Origin: JADJLQ01 sp034439915
GTDB taxonomy: Bacteria > Bacteroidota > Bacteroidia > Chitinophagales > Saprospiraceae
Direction: 5' to 3'
Length of the DNA: 16,462 bases
NCBI GenBank assembly: GCA_034439915.1
Contig: JAWXBI010000105.1
Coordinates: forward strand, 1 to 16,462
Under the pieces are notes generated by a model. That model did no database searches and was not told the origin of the DNA. It saw only the letters and a program-made list of their open reading frames with translations. A program made the translations under genes and the position numbers. This document shows, in pieces, positions 1 through 8,235 of the stretch (the first letter of the stretch is position 1; each line of letters starts with the position of its first letter).

Positions 1-150
1 CACTTTTGTTTGGTCTTTTTACTAAAATGAAATGATCCATGCTTTTGCTTGTGGAGCTTATCCCCCGTCCCCTCGCTCCGCTTAGGGGAACACTTTTGTT
101 GGTCTTTTTACTAAAATAAATGATCAAAGCTCTTGCTTGTGGAGCTTATC
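1..150. repeat. Direct tandem repeat, two ~60-bp copies
   Basis: A segment at 1-62 recurs at 91-150 with only small differences. Both copies begin CACTTTTGTT, run through a shared GGTCTTTTTACTAAAAT and end in CTTGTGGAGCTTATC. The spacer between them (about 62-90) is the GC-rich hairpin element annotated separately. The period is about 90 bp, so a larger array may continue left of the window. I see no gene in 1-181. Confidence 0.85.
62..88 (-). repeat. GC-rich hairpin element, inverted copy
   Basis: Read on the minus strand, this segment starts CCCCTAAGCGGAGCGAGGGG and continues into a G run. It closely matches the element at 709-737 and 853-881, which lie on the plus strand. It therefore faces the other two copies across the DUF559 gene. 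Its function is unknown; it looks like a dispersed intergenic repeat. Confidence 0.75.
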
Positions 151-181
151 TAAAGGGAATTACAACTTTAAAATACTACCT

Positions 182-583
182 CTATTGCGCACCTGCATGC
201 ATCAAATTCAATAAATTCAGATTAATCTGTTCCACTACTTTATCTATTTGATTTTCAATTTCTTCATTAGTAAAGCGGAGTACCTTAATCCCATTAGAAA
301 TCAAATATTCTGTTCTAATTTTATCCCGTTCGATATTTATTTCATCCATATGACTCTTCCCATCCACCTCAATGCACAACCTGTAACTAAGACTAAAAAA
401 ATCTAAAATATAATTAGAGATCGGGTGTTGCCTTCTAAATCGTTGACCCAAAATTTGCTTCCTGTTGATGTGTTCCCACAAGATTAGTTCATGCCTGGTC
501 ATTTTTTGATACCGCAAAAGCTTTGCCTTTTCAAAAAGTTGCGGGCTAGCATCCTGGTGCATACCTCCTTTCATTTTTCTCAT
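182..583 (-). CDS. DUF559 (VSR-like) endonuclease-domain protein
   Basis: A 133-residue protein of the DUF559 family, which has the PD-(D/E)XK fold related to very-short-patch-repair endonucleases. The landmarks are visible in order: RFRRQHPI at about 48-55, an aspartate in ILDFF (Asp61), and the core strand IEVDGKSH at 71-78 carrying Glu72, Asp74 and His78. A helix and the strand GIKVLRF follow at about 98-104. The length is normal for the family, so the gene looks intact. The start is uncertain: ATG codons occur at residues 1, 4 and 8. A perfect AGGAGG sits only 1 nt before the Met8 codon, which is too close for a normal ribosome binding site. No physiological role is firmly known for stand-alone DUF559 proteins; DNA cleavage is inferred from the fold. 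The gene stands alone between repeat clusters that share an inverted element, which suggests a mobile or repeat-associated gene. Confidence 0.85.
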   Translation of the reverse strand: MRKMKGGMHQDASPQLFEKAKLLRYQKMTRHELILWEHINRKQILGQRFRRQHPISNYILDFFSLSYRLCIEVDGKSHMDEINIERDKIRTEYLISNGIKVLRFTNEEIENQIDKVVEQINLNLLNLMHAGAQ

Positions 584-708
584 AGTACTATTACTAAATT
601 ACTAAGATATCAACTAACATTTTACGCCATTTCAGGCCACTTGAATACAGGGTTTTTTCTAATAAAAGAACCGATCTTGGTTTTCTCACGATTTCAAGCA
701 TATCGGTT

Positions 709-737
709 CCCCTGAAAGCGGAGCGAGGGGTCAGGGG
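709..737 (+). repeat. GC-rich hairpin element, copy in unit A
   Basis: CCCCTGA at 709-715 pairs with TCAGGGG at 731-737 around the core AAGCGGAGCGAGGGG. A run of eight G follows TCA. The same element occurs at 853-881 and, inverted, at 62-88. It lies downstream of lldP and could act as a weak terminator or mRNA 3' end, but there is no clean T run. Confidence 0.6.
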
Positions 738-852
738 GGGGAGGATTAAATTTCAGCCAAGCAAGAACTACACAATTACAAGTTTTATTCTATTCTTCTA
801 TTCATTCTAAAGAACCGATCTTAGTTTTCTCACGATTTCAAGCATATCGGTT

Positions 853-881
853 CCCCTGAAAGCGGAGCGAGGGGTCAGGGG
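853..881 (+). repeat. GC-rich hairpin element, copy in unit B
   Basis: Same design as the copy at 709-737: CCCCTGA at 853-859 pairs with TCAGGGG at 875-881. The G run here is one base shorter (seven). This is the copy nearest the lldP stop codon, about 45 bp downstream of it in the direction of transcription. Confidence 0.6.
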
Positions 882-926
882 GGGAGGATTAAATTTCAGC
901 CAAGCACGAACTACTATACTATAAGT

Positions 927-2672
927 CTATTCTCTTCTTTTATTCATTCTCAAAACCAAAATCACTGTCACCACAAGGAACAAAACCAAAAGGGATAAAT
1001 AAATAAATCCCTGTCTGACATTGGTTGTTACTACAATTGCTGTTTCCATTTTTTTATACACCGGCACGATCCAGGGAATGACATAAGCCTGTAGCATAGT
1101 CAGCAAACTTATAACGAGGAGCATGATAAAACTGTGCCGGACGGTAAACCGGAAGAGTTCCGATTCCTTACCGATCAAACCCACGGCTGCAGCGCCAATG
1201 GCAATGGACTGTGGTGAGATCATTTTACCGGTCACCCCACCGGAGGCATTGGCACTCACGGTGATTACCGGATCAATACCAATGGCTTCGGCAGAGGTGG
1301 ATTGAAGTTTACAAAACAAGGCATTGGAAGAAGTATCCGAACCGGTCAGAAAAACACCCAGCCAACCCAGGATAGGGGAAAAGAAGGGAAACAAGGCACC
1401 AGTACTGGCCAAAGCCAAGGCCATGGTGACGGACATGCCTGCATAATTTGCGATAAATGCAAAACCGACAACCGAGGCAACGGTGATGATCGGGAAAAAT
1501 AATTGTTTCAGTGTTGCCCAAAATTGGATTAACCCTTCCCGGTAAGTTATGCCTATGAGGGGAATGCTAATCAGGCAAGCCAATATAACCGCAGTACCGG
1601 GAGCGGAGAGATAATTAAAATCAAAGGGTTTAATCACCAATGGAGTCCCATCGGATTTGAGTATAGCATCATGTAAACCTGGAATTTCAAATTTGAGCAT
1701 ACCCAGACTGTTCAAAGCATCTTTTACTGGTTGCAGTCCCCAGCATACAATAAACAAGGTCATGATGATAAACGGAGACCAGGCCTTGAGTATCTGTCCG
1801 GTGGTATACCTGATCCGGGTATCCAGTGTTTGAGGTGGTTCATCTTCAAAGCGCCAGATGGTTTTCGGCTTCCAATATTTTAATAATATCATCAAACAAA
1901 GAATGGAGGCAATACCGGCTAACACATCGGGCAACATCGGGCCTAAATAATTGGCAGCAAACCATTGAAAAAAAGCAAATGATACCCCCGATACCAGGAT
2001 TGCCGGCCATACTTCCCTGGACTTTTTGAAACCCGACATCAATACGACCAGATAAAACGGAAGTACAATCGACAATAAAGGCAAGGTTCTGCCCACCATC
2101 TGGGAAATGGCCAGTTCGGGAATATCCGATACACGCGATGCCATAATAATAGGAGTCCCTACCGAACCAAAGGCGACAGGGGCTGTATTGGCAATGAGGC
2201 AAATCCCTGCAGCATACAAGGGATTAAAGCCCAAACCCACCAACATTGCTGCCGAAATCGCTACCGGTGCACCAAAACCAGCCGCACCTTCCAGAAAGGC
2301 ACCAAACGAAAAAGCAATAAGCAAGGCTTGTAGCCGGCGGTCCGGGGTAACTGAAGCCATAAACGTTTTTATGATCTCAAACTGGCCGCTTTTGACCGTA
2401 ATATTAAAGAGGAATACCGCTGAAATGATGATCCAGCAGATGGGGAACAAGCCATACAAGGCTCCGTGCAATACGGAAGCAAGGGCTAGTTTTACCGGCA
2501 TGGAATACACCCCCACTGCCAGGATAATAGCTAAGAGAACAGTAAGCAAGCTAGCCTTATACCCTTTCATTTTTTTAATGAGCAACCAGAAAATCAGGAT
2601 GACGGGTAATGAAGCCACCAGGGCAGACAAGGCCAGGTTGTCAAAAGGGTTGATGTTTTGGGTCCAGATCAC
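927..2672 (-). CDS. lldP: Lactate permease, LldP/LctP family
   Basis: A 581-residue integral membrane protein of the lactate permease family, which imports lactate, and in known members also glycolate, by proton symport. The whole chain is a series of hydrophobic segments. The family signature GAFLEGAAGFGAP is at residues 124-136, followed by conserved stretches such as NTAPVAFGSVGTP and, near the C-terminus, GSDTSSNALFCKLQ and NASGGVTGKMISPQS. The length is slightly above the usual ~550. It ends in a short basic tail (RMNKRRE). Its ATG is 22 bp after the stop of the dehydrogenase gene, so the two very likely form an operon with the dehydrogenase first. The stop codon lies inside a tandem duplication that has copied the last codons downstream. 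The assignment is firm; lactate rather than glycolate as main substrate is inferred from the family and neighbour. Confidence 0.95.
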   Translation of the reverse strand: MIWTQNINPFDNLALSALVASLPVILIFWLLIKKMKGYKASLLTVLLAIILAVGVYSMPVKLALASVLHGALYGLFPICWIIISAVFLFNITVKSGQFEIIKTFMASVTPDRRLQALLIAFSFGAFLEGAAGFGAPVAISAAMLVGLGFNPLYAAGICLIANTAPVAFGSVGTPIIMASRVSDIPELAISQMVGRTLPLLSIVLPFYLVVLMSGFKKSREVWPAILVSGVSFAFFQWFAANYLGPMLPDVLAGIASILCLMILLKYWKPKTIWRFEDEPPQTLDTRIRYTTGQILKAWSPFIIMTLFIVCWGLQPVKDALNSLGMLKFEIPGLHDAILKSDGTPLVIKPFDFNYLSAPGTAVILACLISIPLIGITYREGLIQFWATLKQLFFPIITVASVVGFAFIANYAGMSVTMALALASTGALFPFFSPILGWLGVFLTGSDTSSNALFCKLQSTSAEAIGIDPVITVSANASGGVTGKMISPQSIAIGAAAVGLIGKESELFRFTVRHSFIMLLVISLLTMLQAYVIPWIVPVYKKMETAIVVTTNVRQGFIYLSLLVLFLVVTVILVLRMNKRRE

Positions 2673-2694
2673 ATTAAATGTTTAGCCAATTTAG

Positions 2695-5631
2695 TTATTT
2701 CGGATAAATTATGGTGGGATTCGAGGCTGGAGGCACTCGAACATCGTCAGCCCTCACCACCTCTACCCAATGTTTAGGCTTTACCCCGGTAAAATGTTCG
2801 ATCTGGTGCCGGCAACTAAACCCATTGGCTACGAGGGTAGTACCTTCCTTCATGGCATTTATTGCCGGGAACAGGATATTCTCGCCAATTTTTTGAGATA
2901 ATTCATAATGTTCCTTTTCGTAACCAAATGAGCCCGCCATACCACAACAACCTGAAGGGATTTCTTTTACCTGTTGATCCGTATTTCCCACCACGGATTT
3001 CATGGCTTTGGTACCATACAATGCTTTTTGGTGGCAATGGCCATGTATCAATAGGTCGCCGGCAATTGATTTCAAGGATGTTTTAATATTTCCATTCTCC
3101 ATCTCCCGGTTCAGAAATACATCGATCATCATCACTTTATTTTTAAGCTGGAAAGACAGTTCTTCATCATCTATCAGATCCACCAGATCATCGTTCAGGG
3201 CGGAAGCACAACTCGGTTCACACACCACTATCGTCAGTCCCTGGTCCATATAGGGTTTTAATTTTTCAATGGTTTTGGTGCCCTGAGATTTGGCATCTCT
3301 AAGAAATCCATGGGAAATTTTAGGCCGCTGACAACAACCTACATTGGCAAGGATAACTTCATAACCACAGGAATTAAGCAATTGTAAGGCAGATATACCC
3401 ACTTGAGGTTCATGAAAATTGATATAAGTATCGGCAAACAAGACCACTTTTTTATCCTTGTTTTTAAACGCATTGTTTCCCTTTTTGTCAAACCATTTGT
3501 ACAAAGGCAGATCCGTGTATTCCGGAAGTACGCGCCGACTATCAATCCCTACCAATTGCTGTAATATAAATCTGAATAGCCAGGTTTGTTGAATAAAATT
3601 TATAACCCTGGCCAAGCTCCCTGAGAGTTTCGAAGCAGTCAGATATGAATCCCGAATGAGCCGGTCTCTCAGGCTTGTCCCATGTTGGTCATAATACATC
3701 TGGGCCACATCACTTTTCATCTTCGCCATATCTACATTGCTGGGACATTCGGATTTGCAGGCTTTACAGGACAGACAGAGGTCCATGACCTCATGAAGCC
3801 TTTTGCTGCCGAGACCGTCCTGATCCAATTGCCCGGACATAGCCAACCTCAAAGCATTGGCTCTTCCCCGGGTGGAGTGCTCTTCTTCACGGGTGGCTTT
3901 AAAACTCGGACACATGGTACCTCCCAGCATTTTACGGCATTCCCCGACACCGGTACACATATGGACCGATTCACCAAAACTATTTTCCGGTCGATAATGA
4001 AATGTGGTTTTAACCGGTTGGTCTTTATAGTCTGTACCATATCTCAGGTGATGTTCAATAGTCTGGGCTTCCACAATTTTTCCTGGGTTCATCCGGTTTT
4101 CCGGGTCAAACCAGGATTTGATATCCCGAAACACCTGGTATAGTTTTTTGCCAAAGAACCGTTCATTATAGGCGCTACGAACCAATCCATCCCCATGTTC
4201 GCCGCTCCAGGAGCCTCCATACTTCATCACCAGTTCAAACGTCTCGTCGGTGATATGTTTTAAATTTTCGATGTCTTCTTCCTGGCGAAGGTCGAGCAGC
4301 GGCTGAACATGGATAACCCCGACACTGGCGTGGGCATACATCGATACCTCCGTGTTGTATTTAGCACAAATCTTCAGCACCTGATCTATGTATTCGGGCA
4401 ATACTTCCGTAGGTACAGCGCTGTCTTCGATAAAACTCAGGGCCTTTTTATCACCCTTGATACCCATCATCAATCCCAATCCTTTTTTTCGCAGCGTCCA
4501 TACATCGTCATAAGCCGGGCCGGTAGGAAATAAGGGGAAAGTGTATCCCAGTTCAAGCAGTTTTAATTTTTCGATCATTGCCTGCGGCCTTTGCATCACC
4601 GATTCATAAGTATCTCCATAAAATTCTACAATCAGGATTGCCGCCGGGTCGCCATCGATAAAATGGCAAAGGTGTTTGGTCATTAAATTTTCTGCACTCA
4701 GATGCAATACAGTGCGGTCCAGGATTTCAATAGCAGATGGGGTGAATGGCAGCATGGGTTGTACGGCACGGATCGCTTCCAGTAATTCTGCAAAATGAGC
4801 TACTACCACCGATTTGAATTTAGGCAAGGGATCCAGGTTTATTTTAGCTTCAAGGGTTACCGCGAGGGTACCTTCACTTCCTGTAATCAATTTGGCCAGG
4901 TTCCATTTATCGGTATATACAAATTCATCCAGGTTATAACCCCCTACCCTGCGCATAACTTTCGGGAACCTGTTTATGATTTCTTCTTTATTTTCCTGGA
5001 TGGCCAGTTTAAATTTTTTGTATACCTCACCTTGCCGCGTAGGTAATAAAACAATTTGATCGTATTCCTCCGGGGTATGTTCTTTGAGTAACATTTCAGT
5101 GCCATCTGCCAACACCACCCTGGCCTCCAGGATATGATCTACCGTCTTGCCATAGAGTATACTTTTCGTGCCTGAAGAATTGTTGCCTATCATTCCACCC
5201 ACGTTAGCCCTGCTGGAGGTAGCAGGGTCCGGTGAAAAATGCAATTGATATTTGGCCAGTTCTTCATTGAGTTCATCCCGGACGATCCCGGGTTGGACCC
5301 TTACCCATTTTTCTTTTTCATTGAATTCCAAAATCTTATTCATGTATTTGGAAAAATCAATGACCAGGCCATCTCCTACTGTTTGTCCGGCCAGGCTGGT
5401 ACCACCACCTCTTGGAAGAATATTAAGTTTGTGTTGATGCGCAAACCGGACCGCTTGTTTTACGTCTTCTTCATTTTTAGGCAATACAATAGCCAATGGT
5501 TTGATCTGATAAAAGCTGGCATCGGTAGAATACATGCCCAGGGAGTATAGATCAGTGAGGACTTCCCCTTGAATTGCCCGGGATAATTCGGTAAAAAAGT
5601 GGACAGATTCAATCGTTTCCGTAGAGGCCAT
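2695..5631 (-). CDS. FAD-linked oxidase / Fe-S / CCG-domain fusion, probable D-lactate dehydrogenase (YdiJ-type)
   Basis: A 978-residue enzyme expected to oxidise a D-2-hydroxyacid, most likely D-lactate, and pass electrons through Fe-S clusters to the respiratory chain. Domains in order, numbered from the chosen start: FAD-binding_4 with PRGGGTSLAG (73-82) and PATSSRANVGG (from 136); FAD-oxidase C-terminal domain with SGEHGDG (476-482); a di-cluster ferredoxin-like module with Cys559, Cys565, Cys574 and then CLSCKACKSEC (Cys619, 622, 625, 629); and two CCG modules with Cys766/767 and Cys895/896. The layout and length match the YdiJ family, whose E. coli member is reported to act on D-2-hydroxyglutarate. 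The adjoining lactate permease favours lactate here. An upstream ATG at 5709 would add 26 residues with no domain match. I prefer the ATG at 5629-5631 (MASTETIES), which places the chain at the family's usual beginning. The 279 bp upstream hold no gene and no convincing promoter. Confidence 0.9.
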   Translation of the reverse strand: MASTETIESVHFFTELSRAIQGEVLTDLYSLGMYSTDASFYQIKPLAIVLPKNEEDVKQAVRFAHQHKLNILPRGGGTSLAGQTVGDGLVIDFSKYMNKILEFNEKEKWVRVQPGIVRDELNEELAKYQLHFSPDPATSSRANVGGMIGNNSSGTKSILYGKTVDHILEARVVLADGTEMLLKEHTPEEYDQIVLLPTRQGEVYKKFKLAIQENKEEIINRFPKVMRRVGGYNLDEFVYTDKWNLAKLITGSEGTLAVTLEAKINLDPLPKFKSVVVAHFAELLEAIRAVQPMLPFTPSAIEILDRTVLHLSAENLMTKHLCHFIDGDPAAILIVEFYGDTYESVMQRPQAMIEKLKLLELGYTFPLFPTGPAYDDVWTLRKKGLGLMMGIKGDKKALSFIEDSAVPTEVLPEYIDQVLKICAKYNTEVSMYAHASVGVIHVQPLLDLRQEEDIENLKHITDETFELVMKYGGSWSGEHGDGLVRSAYNERFFGKKLYQVFRDIKSWFDPENRMNPGKIVEAQTIEHHLRYGTDYKDQPVKTTFHYRPENSFGESVHMCTGVGECRKMLGGTMCPSFKATREEEHSTRGRANALRLAMSGQLDQDGLGSKRLHEVMDLCLSCKACKSECPSNVDMAKMKSDVAQMYYDQHGTSLRDRLIRDSYLTASKLSGSLARVINFIQQTWLFRFILQQLVGIDSRRVLPEYTDLPLYKWFDKKGNNAFKNKDKKVVLFADTYINFHEPQVGISALQLLNSCGYEVILANVGCCQRPKISHGFLRDAKSQGTKTIEKLKPYMDQGLTIVVCEPSCASALNDDLVDLIDDEELSFQLKNKVMMIDVFLNREMENGNIKTSLKSIAGDLLIHGHCHQKALYGTKAMKSVVGNTDQQVKEIPSGCCGMAGSFGYEKEHYELSQKIGENILFPAINAMKEGTTLVANGFSCRHQIEHFTGVKPKHWVEVVRADDVRVPPASNPTIIYPK

Positions 5632-5910
5632 GATTTGCTGGATTAAATAGGAAAAGTAGCTAAACTTGGTGGAAGACACCCATTTATTAGTTTGAATTTG
5701 GTATTTCACCTTTCAGTTAGAATCATTTTCTAAAGTCACCACGCATATCTTTAAATGAACAACACCTGAAACTTTTAGAAAAATAATTTTTCATATCCTA
5801 CTCGTGCTAAAAAATCATACCAAAAAGTGATCGCTTTGGGTTAAATTTTCAACTGAACTTCATATGAGGTGAGTCGAATGTATGACAATGTTTGCCGCAA
5901 TAAATTGATG

Positions 5911-7935
5911 TTACCAAAAAACCTGGTTCCCATCTTCATACGTAAATATCCGTTCTTCCCTGCTGCCACAATCCGAACAATGAAGCCAATATAAACCACC
6001 CTTAGGAACTTCTGTGAATTCAAGCGGTAGCCCTGTTCCTATCTGTTTTCCTAATGATATCCACTTGTCCTTCCAATAAAACAATTCGTAAGTCTTATTG
6101 ACCTGGATGGCGTTGCCATCTGAAGCTGGCAGGTAACGGATGTGTGCAATTTCCTTTTGTCCGCCCAGATCCAGGCCTACCCAATGCGTATTAATCGTAT
6201 CCATCGGCAATTTGATGCTTTTACCAGGCACCCCATCAAACGCCAGGCGGGGATCAGGTACATTGCCTATAGGACGCCCCGTCAATAAATGATTTATACG
6301 CTGGCCGTAGAAATTCAACTCACCTAATCTAAAGACCAGGGGACGATCAAAAATGATGCGCACATATCTAAAACTATCCTTTGCCTTAAGACGGACATCC
6401 ACCCAGCAGGAATCATACCTTGCCCGGTCTTTCCAGGCCAGGTCCCTTAATTGTTTCGGATTATATTTTACCGGGAGAGGAGCGATTTTATGTAAAACCA
6501 CTTTATTTATAAAAGCTGAATCATTAGAAGCCTCAAAGCGCGCATTAACCATGCTGTTGGAAATGGTATACTTCCATCCTTTTTTAAATGGAAATTTCCG
6601 AGGCAACCGCAAGGTCTGCAGTTCTTCTTTTTTGTTTTCTAAAATGGATAGGTGACCATCAACGGATAACAATACGGGAGATCCGGCAACAGTATATTTT
6701 TTGTTCGAGTAAAACATCGGTAAATAGACTATCCCCCTGCCCATCATACGAAAGTGTACCGAATAATTTTTTATAAATCCACCGGTGATGGCACTCCAAT
6801 CGTGCCACTGATTCACACATAAATACACTGGTTTGCCTTCGTTGCCGTGCATGGGCAGTCGGATGTCCGAAACGTTGGTATACATTGCAGTCACATCTTT
6901 AATCCTGGGGTCAGTCAACAACTCGGGAATATCCCGGATTCCACGCTGAAGTGCTTTTGCTGCAAAACTGGATGATTCCCATCCAACCCGATAGCGGAAT
7001 ATTTTGGCAAATTTGTGATCCCGTTCAAAGGTATAAGACATGTCTCCGGGTCTGCTTTCTCCACCCTCAAAATTCAAAAAACTGGTATCGGATAAAATCA
7101 GGGCATCCCATTTATGCGTGTCATATATATTACCATATTGCGGAGCATAATCTATAGCTACCGGTATACCCAGGGCACGGGCAGCATAAGCGCCTAAATT
7201 AGCCATTTCATTGCAGGTGCCTTTTTTGGCCTGCAGGATCTGGCTGATGCTCAGATACCCGGGACGATAGCCCAGTTTGCCGGTATAATTAAACCAGGTT
7301 TCCTGTTCGTCAACCAGGGCACAGGTGACATCTTCCATTGTTTTGGGGATATGAGCATGATCCAGGATATGCCTGTATTTTTTTTTCAGGGTATCCCGCC
7401 AATATTCCGGAAGTTCATTTAATGAGATATAAGGAAGGATATAATTGCAAAACGCGTCGTAACTGACCGAAGCAGACCAGGGGGCAGATTGCCAGGAGGC
7501 GAAAGCGTCATTGATATTTTTAATTAAATAAGAGGAAGGCAGCCACTGGATATCGTATAATAGTTCTATATCCTTTTTGCCAGGCTTGGGCAAATTAAGA
7601 TCTAAGGAGTCCCTGAGCTTTTTGATGTGGGCATTGTCCAGTTGGCTTATATTTCCATAAAACAAAGAATCCATCCGATCTACCCACTCACCTCCGTAAT
7701 GATATTTGGATTCCATATTACTGATCAGAAAAACTGCTGCTTTGTATTTCAGGCTGTCCACCGGATTATTTGAAAAATGGATCAACACCTTCTCCAACTC
7801 CGGGCGATTTGCGCCTGCATATTGTAAGTTTATTTCCAAAGCCGTCGGTGGCAATACACTGTGCTGGCTGCATCCCATAAAAAGGTAAAGCAGGAATAAA
7901 GTTAAAAGGGATGTTCCCGTTGGCCGGTTTTGCAT
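5911..7935 (-). CDS. Lipoprotein with transglutaminase-like core and C-terminal F5/8-type C-like region
   Basis: A 674-residue predicted lipoprotein. The start at 7935 is chosen because it gives a textbook signal: MQNR, a hydrophobic stretch, and the lipobox FMGC with Cys22. The longer frame, starting at 8031, would bury this signal. A transglutaminase-like (cysteine protease fold) core lies at about 200-300, with KKGTCNEMANLGAYAARALG carrying Cys241, then DTHKWDA carrying His274 and a nearby Asp. The C-terminal third contains RYVRIIFDRPLVFRLGELNF followed by a second module, HWVGLDLGGQKEIAHIRYLP, resembling the discoidin/F5-8 type C fold that often binds sugars. Such proteins are common in polysaccharide-using Bacteroidota and usually lack an assigned function; peptide or amide-bond chemistry on a cell-surface substrate is a guess from the fold. 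It stands alone, with 279 bp to the lactate operon and 300 bp to the next gene. Confidence 0.8.
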   Translation of the reverse strand: MQNRPTGTSLLTLFLLYLFMGCSQHSVLPPTALEINLQYAGANRPELEKVLIHFSNNPVDSLKYKAAVFLISNMESKYHYGGEWVDRMDSLFYGNISQLDNAHIKKLRDSLDLNLPKPGKKDIELLYDIQWLPSSYLIKNINDAFASWQSAPWSASVSYDAFCNYILPYISLNELPEYWRDTLKKKYRHILDHAHIPKTMEDVTCALVDEQETWFNYTGKLGYRPGYLSISQILQAKKGTCNEMANLGAYAARALGIPVAIDYAPQYGNIYDTHKWDALILSDTSFLNFEGGESRPGDMSYTFERDHKFAKIFRYRVGWESSSFAAKALQRGIRDIPELLTDPRIKDVTAMYTNVSDIRLPMHGNEGKPVYLCVNQWHDWSAITGGFIKNYSVHFRMMGRGIVYLPMFYSNKKYTVAGSPVLLSVDGHLSILENKKEELQTLRLPRKFPFKKGWKYTISNSMVNARFEASNDSAFINKVVLHKIAPLPVKYNPKQLRDLAWKDRARYDSCWVDVRLKAKDSFRYVRIIFDRPLVFRLGELNFYGQRINHLLTGRPIGNVPDPRLAFDGVPGKSIKLPMDTINTHWVGLDLGGQKEIAHIRYLPASDGNAIQVNKTYELFYWKDKWISLGKQIGTGLPLEFTEVPKGGLYWLHCSDCGSREERIFTYEDGNQVFW

Positions 7936-8184
7936 TCGTAAAAAAGTTATCAATAATGCGATTAAAACTAAATGGAATTTCTGGGATTCATGCGTTACCA
8001 CCACACCTATTTCCCTTCCTCCTAAGTACATATCCTCACTTCATCATTGTCGCAATCCGTGCACTTCAATCAATACAATCCACCGGCTGGCCCGTCCCTA
8101 AATTGTAGAGGATAACCTTTACGAAACAATCATTAAAAAGCAGTAGACATGCCTTTAAAAATAAATTATCTTTTGGAAATGTTT

Positions 8185-8235
8185 CCTCATACCTCATACC
8201 TCATACCTCATACCTCCTACCTGATACCTCATACC
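8185..8235. repeat. Heptanucleotide tandem repeat (CCTCATA)n
   Basis: Seven 7-bp units plus two bases, five of them exactly CCTCATA and two with single changes (CCTCCTA, CCTGATA). The array ends directly at the TAA stop of the mannonate dehydratase-like gene (8236-8238). The rest of the 7936-8184 gap shows no gene and no clear promoter. Confidence 0.9.

Larger units (their letters stand above)
665..950. repeat. Tandem duplication (~144-bp unit, two copies) reaching into the 3' end of lldP
   Basis: Unit A (665-808) and unit B (809-950) are near-identical over about the first 100 bp. They begin AAAGAACCGATCTT and contain the hairpin element and then AGGATTAAATTTCAGCCAAG. They diverge more near their right ends but close with the same TTCATTCT. 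In unit B that closing stretch is the last codons and stop of lldP. Unit A carries a degenerate copy of the same codons. GAACCGAT near the start of each unit pairs with ATCGGTTC about 26 nt later. No gene is seen in 584-926. Confidence 0.85.

Noticed and set aside
665..926. Rho-independent terminator for the lactate operon
   Set aside because: The hairpins downstream of lldP are followed by only short T stretches and one has a loop of over 20 nt. They are better described as repeats.
2107..2685. Long plus-strand open frame (192 codons) inside the lactate permease region
   Set aside because: It is antisense to lldP, whose protein is clearly recognised, and its translation has no family features.
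3682..4143. Plus-strand open frame of 153 codons
   Set aside because: Antisense to the Fe-S region of the dehydrogenase gene; no recognisable domain or start signal.
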